From the NCBI RefSeq assembly GCF_035083965.1, contig NC_089726.1:19349501-19413500 (forward strand): 64,000 bases of DNA, written 5' to 3'. The notes under the pieces are model-generated. The model was not told the origin of the DNA. It did not search any database and was given only the letters and a program-made list of their open reading frames with translations. Within the stretch, counting starts at the first letter, position 1. Each line of letters begins with the position of its first letter. Source of the DNA: Branchiostoma lanceolatum. Lineage: Eukaryota > Chordata > Leptocardii > Amphioxiformes > Branchiostomatidae. Of this stretch, positions 55,883 through 64,000 are shown in pieces. The position numbers were made by a program, and so were the translations under genes.

Positions 55883-57461
55883 CTGTCTTGCGACGGAGAA
55901 AGTAATTGTCTTCGGTCTATTTCACCCGAAAGCCTTGCTGAAAATCGTACCGGGTGTAAGTGACTGAGCTAAAATATGAGGCAATTGTATTACAGTGTTT
56001 CAATGTTCTAAAATCTCCCCAAAATGTTCAACTTGCAATAAATTAGTAAATTTATCTATCTAATAGCTATCCTTTTCCATTCATTCATTCATTCAATCAA
56101 TCAATCAATCAATCAATCAAGCAAGCAATATTGAATCTTTGCCTTTTTAATAATCATGTTGCAGCCATATTGTACTTGAAATAAGTCAATTTGCTCTAGT
56201 TAATGCTTTGTGAACATGAACTAGTTCGTCAGAGTCTTACTAACTCTAAGCAAAGTCCTTGTTAAATATATGCCCAACCACATTGCCCACTCAACATCAT
56301 TATTATTAAAGATAGAAAGAGGACGTTATAAAAAGCTGTCAGTTCAGGAGAGACTGTGTGAATATTGTACAACGGATACAGTGGAAGATGAAATACATTT
56401 CATTTGTAACTGCCCTCATTGTGAGGATGAAAGAAACAAGCTTTTCGAAACAACAAAAACAATATTCCCGAGCTTTCACAATCTAGAAGACCTCCAAAAA
56501 ACTACATTTCTACTGAAATCACAAAACACACTAAAATAGATGAACTTACAGTACTTATTGTATACATATCCAGATTTACATAAGATAAACTAGTGTTTGA
56601 AAATGAACAATGTTCTGTCATATCTAGTCCAGTCAGTAGTTAAGAAACTTAATTGCTATTATGGAGCTGTGATGAAATAAGATGATACATGTAGCATATT
56701 ATTCATCTTTCATAAAGTTTTAGGTTGCCATGTAAATGCTGCCTTATAAACATTGTATATTTGCCATGCTTATCTACTGTTGTGTTGTTAACACTTATTT
56801 TGGTGTTTTAGTGTATAATGTCAATGTTACCTTTTAATGTCAAACCAGGATTATCTGAAAAACTGAATTCCCGAGATAAACAAATAAAGTCTACGTGAAG
56901 GTAAAGTCAATCATATCAAAGATTTATCATGATGTAACAGTCAAGAATTGAATTATTAGATTTTTGCGTTACAATTTTGTATAAGTATTAAGTCTATAAC
57001 GCTAAAAAGAATCCAATGAAAAAAAATTGTATCCTTGATTTATCTGATATTGAAAGAAAATAAAGATAACAGTTAATTCACACACCATCCAGCATATGAA
57101 TGAATTTTTTGTTAGCGTTATAGCTTAACCTATGTGCAATCATAGTTACTCATCCTGATAGTTGAATATCTTGAATCTTATTATGTCCACTTGAAGTGAT
57201 GAGCAGGTGCAGGGCTTTGTGGTCACACTTGTGCGCCTCCTAACGGTGCAATAAAAAACTGCAAATTACTTAAAGTTCTAAGATGAAAATGCTTTAAATA
57301 CATTCTAAGTTATAGCCAACGTACGCGTGTTGTGCAATATATATGATTATTGCACTATCCTTATATATAAAGTCCTTGGTTGTGTTGAAATTGCAAGTAA
57401 TCGAGAATTGTACAGGTAAAGAAATTTTATATTCTGTTATTCAGACATGTTGCATAACAAA
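55883..57461. other. Repeat-rich intergenic stretch without a host gene
   Basis: Apart from the LINE fragment at 56239-56539 there is a short (ATTC)n/(AATC)n tract at 56078-56122 and A/T-rich sequence. Nothing else is supported. Confidence 0.4.
56239..56539 (+). mobile_element. LINE ORF2 C-terminal fragment with zinc-knuckle-like motif
   Basis: The frame reads LLKIERGRYKKLSVQERLCEYC, then TVEDEIHFICNCPHCEDERN and KLFETTKTIFPSF. C-x2-C...H-x4-C-x2-H-like residues after the RT domain are usual in several LINE clades (the RICKYC...EDEIHFLFKCP pattern). The 3' tail after 56540 runs to about 56890 (ending AAATAAAGTC). It is 5'-truncated. Confidence 0.75.
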
Positions 57462-57532
57462 GCATCGGTGGTTCAGTGGTAGAATTCTCGCCTGCCACGC
57501 GGGAGGCCCGGGTTCGATTCCCGGCCGATGCA
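57462..57532 (+). tRNA. tRNA-Gly (anticodon GCC)
   Basis: 71 nt fold into a complete cloverleaf: acceptor GCATCGG / CCGATGC with discriminator A, D arm with TGGTTCAGTGGTAGAATTCT (A box), anticodon loop CTGCCAC with GCC at 57494-57496, and T arm GGGTTCGATTCCC (B box). It decodes GGC/GGT. A T-run at 57537-57541 shortly after the gene is a likely Pol III terminator. The sequence matches the highly conserved animal tRNA-Gly(GCC), so it is a true gene rather than a SINE head. Confidence 0.98.
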
Positions 57533-57948
57533 AGTTCTTTTTGTCTTTTTTACACCGCTTATTTTAACTTGCAGACTAGAAATATTATCTGCAACATCGC
57601 ATACTCTATGTTGACATATTTTCGTAAAATATATCCACAAATTTTGAATTCAATTTTGTTTTCCTATATGTATTTATTTCAATGATCGCAAGAGTTTGTT
57701 ATTTCTCGCCAAGTGCGCACCTCATCACTTCTCAAGCAGTTTAGCAATACGCTTTAATACTTGTTGACAATCTTCCGTGCAAGTTTTAGAAATAACGTTT
57801 TGTGACGCTTAAATACATTGAAGCCTTTCGATCGTATATCAAATGGTATTTTAGCTATTACAGAGGATATCTTTTAAATTTCAATGCTTGAACTATTTTT
57901 GTTAAGCGCATTGATTTCAAAAGTGACTTTGCCGCTACAGAGTGTTTC

Positions 57949-57960
57949 AAAGATGGCGGC
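57949..57960 (+). promoter_or_regulatory. YY1-type site in the RPB3 promoter
   Basis: AAAGATGGCGGC is the consensus of the YY1 site seen just after the start of many TATA-less housekeeping promoters. It lies about 190 bases before the RPB3 start codon, so transcription probably begins near here. Confidence 0.6.
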
Positions 57961-58148
57961 GCCCATGTGAAAATCTGGTCGGTACAGTTTTATTTCTGTA
58001 AATTCCCTACAATTTCCAACTTTACGCTCTTGTGTCGAGCAGCAGCAGCCACGTAAGCTATCACCAGCTCATATTCTTCTACAGAAGAGCGCTCAGCTCC
58101 TGAATTAATCCTGAAACGAAGAGGAAACTTGCCGAAAACAAAGCCAAG

Positions 58149-58976
58149 ATGCCGTACGCCAACCAGCCGCAGGTCCACCTGACCGAACTCAGCGATGAAA
58201 ACGTTAAATTCGTGATCGAAGACACCGACTTGTCCATGGCTAACGCCGTGCGGAGGATTTTCATCGCGGAAGTGCCGACTCTAGCCATAGACTGGGTCCA
58301 ACTTGAAGCCAACTCGTCTGTACTTCATGACGAATTCATTGCGCATCGTGTGGGTCTCATACCGCTGACAAGTGATGACATAGTGGATAGGATGCAGTAC
58401 TCCCGCGACTGCACATGCGCGGAGTTCTGCGCCGACTGCGCCATCGAGCTGACGCTGGACGTCAAGTGCACCGACGACCAGACCCGCCACGTGACCACGC
58501 GCGACCTCATCTCCAGCAACCCCCGCGTGGTGCCCGTGACGTCGCGTAGGGCGGAGGACGAGACGGCGGGGTACGGGGAAGCCGACGACATCCTCATCGT
58601 GAAGCTGCGTAAGGGGCAGGAGCTGAAGCTGCGGGCCTTCGCCAAGAAGGGGTTCGCGAAGGAACATGCCAAATGGAACCCTACGGCGGGGGTCGCGTTC
58701 GAGTACGATCCCGACAACGCGCTCAGGCACACCCTCTATCCCAAACCGGAGGAGTGGCCAAAGAGCGAGTACACGGAGCTAGATGACGAAACGGCGCAAG
58801 CGCAGTTCAGCCCGGACGGCCAACCCAACAAGTACTTCATCAACGTGGAGTCTACGGGAGCGCTGCGGCCGGAGAACATCGTCCTGACGGGGCTGAGTAT
58901 CCTGAAGAAGAAACTGAGCGACTTACAGACGCAGCATAGTCACGAGATCCAGAGCGACGTCCTGACCATCAGCTAG
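58149..58976 (+). CDS. POLR2C: RNA polymerase II subunit RPB3, intronless
   Basis: One uninterrupted frame of 275 residues, the same length as human POLR2C. RPB3 pairs with RPB11 to form the alpha-like assembly platform of Pol II in the nucleus. It starts [20 protein letters not shown]; alpha-motif [19 protein letters not shown]; zinc-binding cysteines C88, C90, C94, C97 ([11 protein letters not shown]); [32 protein letters not shown] split here as [15 protein letters not shown] and [15 protein letters not shown]-terminal [20 protein letters not shown]. Vertebrate POLR2C has several introns; this copy has none, yet it is intact, GC-rich and has its own promoter and poly(A) signal. It may be a functional retrogene or an ancestral gene that lost introns. 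Confidence 0.97.
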   Translation: MPYANQPQVHLTELSDENVKFVIEDTDLSMANAVRRIFIAEVPTLAIDWVQLEANSSVLHDEFIAHRVGLIPLTSDDIVDRMQYSRDCTCAEFCADCAIELTLDVKCTDDQTRHVTTRDLISSNPRVVPVTSRRAEDETAGYGEADDILIVKLRKGQELKLRAFAKKGFAKEHAKWNPTAGVAFEYDPDNALRHTLYPKPEEWPKSEYTELDDETAQAQFSPDGQPNKYFINVESTGALRPENIVLTGLSILKKKLSDLQTQHSHEIQSDVLTIS

Positions 58977-59248
58977 ACTTGAACTTCCTGACATTTCCAG
59001 ACTTGAACTTCCTGACGTTTCCATGAGACTTGTCTGAGAATTTCAATCTTAGTCTCTTACATGACTGAGGACTTTGTAGTTGTTTACAAACTTGTAACTG
59101 TAACATCAGTTCTCATAATCCTGCCTGGTACCCTAAGACTCTGAACGTACTGTGTTGTTAAGGCCTTCTCAATAATATCTTGAACACCTGGATATCTGAT
59201 GTGTGTTTTAAGGTACTCAGTAGAACTGTGAGAATTATATGAATTTGC

Positions 59249-59254
59249 AATAAA
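59249..59254 (+). terminator. Poly(A) signal of RPB3
   Basis: AATAAA about 270 bases after the stop codon (58976), preceded by an A/T-rich 3' UTR with no other signal in between. Confidence 0.6.
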
Positions 59255-59752
59255 CTATAATAATGTGCTCAGACCAATATTTTGACCTATCAGGGCGACT
59301 TATAATTCCTGACATCATGTGAATACTGTATGCCATATGGATTAAGAAGTAACATGTAACAGAACTGAGTGCACATAACAAGAGTTGTGGTATGGACCAT
59401 TGAAACTAACTAAAGCTTTACCACATCTCTCTGGCCATGTTAAAACGTGTAACATATCATGTAGCTGCCACTCTGAAAAATGTGATCTCCAAATGCAACA
59501 TCCCAAAGTATAGTGCACTCCTGTATATCTAAACTGTGCATACGGTTACCTGTCTGGGGGTGCTGCACTTGAGATCTCTCAAACACAGTTTTTCAGTATG
59601 GCGGATATATGTAACCTGGTGGATAAATGTTAACGAAGGTTACTTGTACGCTGTTTGTTCTAATAGAGGTTTTTTCACTCTGAGCTTGACACAACTTCAT
59701 CCATGGTATAGAACTAAAAGTACTACATGTATATATGACTTACAGTATGTAT

Positions 59753-60147
59753 CAGTGTTCTCGCCAGGCCTTTTCAGCATAGGGGCCCCCTATGCTGTGA
59801 TTTGGACCCCCTATGCTGTGATCTGGACCCCTATGCTGTGTTTCAATGAGCATAGGGGTATTTCTTTCTGGGACAAACCTTGTGACCCTTCATAAATCTT
59901 ATAAAAAGTTCATATTTGGCTTTAGAATGAGGCTGTGACAGAAGGAAAAACTCTACTTCACAAAATTTATCCCTCAAAATGATGAAATAATGTCTCATTG
60001 GGTCATGAATTTACAAATTTTCCGGGGGAACATGCCGGACTCCCTACTCTGGTCATGTCTTCAGCACTCCACCCGTGACTTGCACCGCTAAAGTTGGACT
60101 TCTGTACCTGACCCCTATGCTGTGAAAAAATTCTGGTGAGAACACTG
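59753..60147. mobile_element. 395-bp TIR element with CAGTGTTCTC ends
   Basis: CAGTGTTCTCGCCAGGCCTT and the inverse of CAGTGTTCTCACCAGAATTT bound the element. Inside the left end the unit CCCCTATGCTGTGATTTGGA is repeated three times in tandem, and once more inverted near the right end. CAGTGTT-type ends suggest hAT; flanks (GTATGT on both sides) are similar but not a clean 8-bp duplication. Confidence 0.8.
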
Positions 60148-61132
60148 TGTATGTAAGAAGCATGCATATATTGTGTTACCTTTTTGTTTTCGTGGTGTCA
60201 TTGATGTCATAACGATAAGACTTCTGATATGAATAACGTATACTTTGAGTTTGAAAGAAAGTCGTAAATGTAATTGTTGAAAAAGCAAGATTTGTTCAAC
60301 AAAGAGTATGTAGCATGTATCAAGAAGCCTGAAATAACAGAAATGCCTTGGAAATTTGACTTCTGCTTATTATGAATGCATACTGTGCGGTACAAATAAA
60401 CCTTTCTCAGTTTTGTTCTTTTCCTTTTAACTGCAAATTTACTAGTGATTGAATGAAAGTACTCTTAAGTGTAGCAGTCAATCTATCTTTTTGCAAGCAA
60501 CATGGTCTGATGCATGGCGGATACAGACATGCATAGGTCTCACTAGGTTGATCTACTCTAGGGGTAGACCCTCCAGTCAATTCTGGTGATCCCCAACCCT
60601 TAATTGGAGTGTATTGAAGAGCTGGTCTTCCCATTTTCCCCTTGGGTGTTTTGAGAGTCCCTCCTTTTTGTGTTTTTTTTAGTCCCTTCATTTAAAACAT
60701 TCACTAATGAAAATGTGAGAAAATGACTTGATGTGTGTGTGTGCTATTATACTTCTTATTGAGAATGAGCCTATAAAAGTCTAGATATAGAACATAGAAC
60801 CTGACTTCGGTTGGGGAAAGTCGTATTGAGGTCACCTGGTGGCGCCGAATGGCAGCCGCCCAGACCCTTGCGACAGTTCCACAAAAGGCAAGTGTGGATA
60901 AGATATTATATATGTTGTGTATTGTGTGAAACCTGTAATACCCTCCATCAATTCAGCGCTAGAAAGTCTGCCATTGCCGGTAATTTCCGACCAATAAAAA
61001 CCATTATTATTATCATGTCTGGAAAAAACATCCTAAGACACTCATTTTAAGAAGACAGTCATTCTTAGTCAAAGATTAGAAGCACTCAGCAAAGGCACAG
61101 GACACAGAAGTCAGAGTCTAAAATACTGTTAC
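60148..61132. other. Intergenic; one unknown frame
   Basis: A 94-residue minus-strand frame (60691-60407, starting MKGLKKTQKGGTLKTPKGKM) has no domain I know and may be part of a repeat. AATAAA occurs at 60394 on the plus strand. Nothing else is recognised. Confidence 0.3.
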
Positions 61133-61138
61133 TTTATT
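61133..61138 (-). terminator. Poly(A) signal AATAAA for a minus-strand transcript
   Basis: TTTATT on the plus strand, followed to the right by almost 3 kb of A/T-rich sequence without exons. This is what the end of a long 3' UTR of a gene lying beyond 64000 would look like. Confidence 0.4.
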
Positions 61139-64000
61139 TTCTGTAGACAAATAAACAGCAATCATCTGGAAATACAAAGTCTATTCCAGTCAACATAATC
61201 AAGTTGTTGTCACAAGACATTCTTTAAGTTTCTTGGGTTCGTACAGATATTAAGTAGGTTTTTTTTGTTTTCAGAGAAGTGAAACGTGGAATAAACAAAA
61301 ACAAAACATTGTAAGAACTAAAACATTTCTTACATATTTTACATTGCACCAGAGCTGTTGGCTACTTTCTTTTCTAAAAAGTAGTTTCTACAATATTACA
61401 TCAACATATAGAATACCAAGTATGAAATGGCAACAACGATATCGTTTTTTTCTACATTTAGGTAGTGTCACAAACCGCAAGGCGGAGTGTTTTGTTTGCT
61501 CTACAGATTAAAACGCGTATTTTGTACAAGCGATAAAAATGGAGAAAGCTCCTCGAGGAAGGATAAATAAGTCATAATACAGTAGTTTACAGAGTTTTCA
61601 GTCATGGACAAGGCAATTGCACATTAGTGGCAGTCTGCTTACTGTAAAGTGTTGAATATAGGCAAGGTTTGTGACAAGCAGTGATGAGATTTGAAGAGAG
61701 TTCACAAATATTCGTGGGGTTCTGAAAGCAAAATAAATTCATCTTTCGTACTTCAGGGCTTGAATGTTTGGGAGACAATTATTTTGATCTTCACTTTTGT
61801 TAAGAATTGAATATGGTGGTCATTCTAACTGCTTGGAATGCACAACAAAAAAAGCTTGGTTCGCATGGGTATACAACAATGACTTGTACACGCAAACAAC
61901 TGAAATGGAACAAGAGAAAGCATTTACCACAATGTGCACGTTTTTTGGCAACAACATAACATCAATTTACATATTCTTAACATGAACTCAAGACAAAATT
62001 TTGTTACACAATAACAAGAAAAAAATAGCACCTATAACTAGAAACAATCTCTAGGGCACTAATCCCACTTATACATTCTTGTACTAACAAAAGGAGACAA
62101 AGTTTTAAGAGTGTTCGCTAGACAATTGATGTTTTTTTTCATGGACACTGACTACTTATTACCTTCAAATATGCTGTACAGAAATAAATAAAAACAGGGA
62201 TGGCACAGTATTTGTGTTTGAGTACAATTATGACTGGCTACTAGATAGGGACACTGAAAGTAAATGTGAACCATATCATAGACTAACACAATGGCAGTCA
62301 AGAAATTAATGTTTTTGTCTTACCTTTAAAACAAGTATTTCGTGTAACATAATAATGAACAGGCAAATTACCATAATTCTCTTACTCGGTATCATGTTTA
62401 TAATTTTTCAGTCTTAATTTCTCGGTCATAATTCTCATGGTGTGATGCTTTGCTCAATCTCGATGCTTGGTTTATCATTTGTTTGTAGAGTACAAATTCC
62501 AACCTTTTTACCAGTTTTTTTGTTTTGGATGGCAAAATCATATTACCTCATTACAAGTTACAGATTTTCACTGATTTTGATTGTTGCATCAAGCCTATGT
62601 ATCTTAAATTTTGATTGGTAGGTTTACGATATTGTTAAAAAACATCTAATTGGTCAGTTTCACGAGTGTGATTTCCAATGCTGTATACTGCATTGGTATT
62701 GAAGTTTTTGTACCTCAGGACCAATATCTAAGTCCATTTTTACTACCCCCTTGTGTTTCATGGGTAATGCTAATGAAAAATTCAAACCTTTTTCAGCAAA
62801 ACTTTTTTTCCAAATTGTGAAACACCATTTCCATGTAATTTTTAAAAAGGCTTCTTGGGGAATTTTCTTAAATCTTTCAATTTCCTCCAAAATGATACAA
62901 TGAGACACAAGGATGCTCAAAGTATCCGGTTGTGATCTTAAAGATTTTCTACCGTCACTTTTTCTTTAAATTTCTTACCACTGTCTCAGAAGAAAAAATT
63001 GTAAATTATATTTATCATACATGTATTAAACTAATGGAACGTTTCCTGGCAATTTGACCTAGTAAAAGCGAAGAGGAAAAAAGAAGAAATTTCAAGCAGG
63101 GTCACGGAAAAGCTGAGAGATTTGGGGCCTCTTCTGAAATTGCCATATATAAATTAAGTATAAGTTGGTACGGAGCTTCAAATGTAGTTTGGCATATATG
63201 CGTCTATCCCCTAATCTTGGTATACTGATACAAACAGGACAGTCCAAATGGGGTGTACAATCATGATAGTAAGTACAATAGGTTCAATGAACCAAAATGG
63301 TGAAACAAAATGGATGCTATAAATACCTTCATAATTTAACTCTACAGTATTTAGGACTTTCACTGTGATTATCATTTGTCTCGAAATATTTGAGACCAAA
63401 GCTTAGTTATGTCTAAATAATTATCCTAAAGTTGAGAAAATTTTTTTCTAAAATGAAGGTGAACAAATTGTACATCTAAGCTGGACTTGCTTCTACCCAC
63501 AATGCACCTGTACTCATACATATTCATATCGCCATGGAGACATCAGTGTCAGTGACATGGGAAGGTGGCAGGAAAACAACAACTCATGTACATACATGTA
63601 TATGATATCTGTAGCACATTTCATACAGAAAAGGCAAAGCACTATGACAGTTTTCAATCGTTAGAGGCAAGACAGAAGTGGACACCACTTTCCACAGTCG
63701 AGAATGTATACGTATTACTGTTTTGTTTGTTTGAGTATCAAAAAATGATGTGACAGATTTTCGAGTTCAACTTTGGCCATTTCTGTCAGGAACCAGGATT
63801 TTATGCAACAAGAGAACAAAGCACCTTGTAAAGCATCTCTTTTCTGTTACTCCCTTTTCTATTTACCCCAGGTTTTCTTCAACGCGTGGACCAGTTGCGT
63901 GGGATTTCTCAGTAAAATTGTGTATTGGGTGAAGTACAAGTGGTATATATCATATCCAGTGAATCAATCCGGAAGAATTTGTTGATAACAAGCAATAGCC
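61139..64000 (-). other. Gene-free right end; possible long 3' UTR of an unseen minus-strand gene
   Basis: No supported coding exon on either strand and unusually few recognisable repeats compared with the rest of the window. Short frames at 62660-62920 (-) and 63565-63985 (+) show no motif. The low repeat content fits a transcribed UTR better than ordinary intergenic DNA; this is inference. Confidence 0.3.

Noticed and set aside
58281-58730. Minus-strand frames of 149 and 135 residues in RPB3
   Set aside because: Antisense shadows in a GC-rich coding exon.

Overview
The window looks like animal nuclear DNA from a cephalochordate (amphioxus, Branchiostoma). This is inferred from intron-rich deuterostome-type genes, very dense small TIR elements, tRNA-derived SINEs and CR1/RTE-like LINE tails, an LVN1.2/ependymin-like secreted protein first described in sea urchin, and domain fusions of a kind common in amphioxus. 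I could not run a database search, so the species is inference.

Layout, left to right: (1) a two-exon secreted ependymin-related/LVN1.2-like gene (+, 439-2564), followed by a palindromic element and TIR elements; (2) a large multi-exon coiled-coil gene (+, 6116-17781) whose last exon carries about 20 tandem 29-residue repeats; (3) two neighbouring paralogous genes on the minus strand (20322-25583 and 27519-31224), each encoding an N-terminal RING domain joined to a divergent Rab-like GTPase; (4) an inositol monophosphatase gene (-, 35580-40918); (5) an MFSD3-type transporter gene (+, 42432-47806); (6) an apolipoprotein D-like lipocalin gene (-, 49503-54657); (7) a repeat-rich stretch with LINE and SINE remains and an orphan cytochrome P450 first exon (55450-55782); (8) tRNA-Gly(GCC) at 57462-57532; (9) an intronless, full-length RNA polymerase II subunit RPB3 gene (+, 58149-58976); (10) about 2.9 kb without a gene at the right edge, probably the 3' UTR of a minus-strand gene beyond the window.

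The genes do not form an operon or one pathway; they are ordinary neighbours in an animal genome. The strongest candidate for something new is the pair of RING-Rab-like fusion genes. They share exon lengths and phases (41 and 124 nt for the two G-domain exons), have a long insertion in the G domain, a degenerate G4 motif and no prenylation cysteines. This suggests a TRIM23-like idea (E3 ligase fused to a small GTPase) built from a Rab instead of an ARF.

Other notable items: a pair of equal-length, apparently identical 1094-bp TIR elements 24 kb apart; four copies of a PIF/Harbinger-like TIR family, one sitting 32 nt from a splice acceptor; two hammerhead-core-like hairpins; a 386-bp element with an exact 8-bp target duplication; and a short motif (CAAGGAGGTT) that recurs far more often than chance. 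Exon coordinates were read by eye from splice consensus and reading-frame continuity. One junction in the coiled-coil gene (exon 2 to exon 3) does not keep frame and is unresolved.
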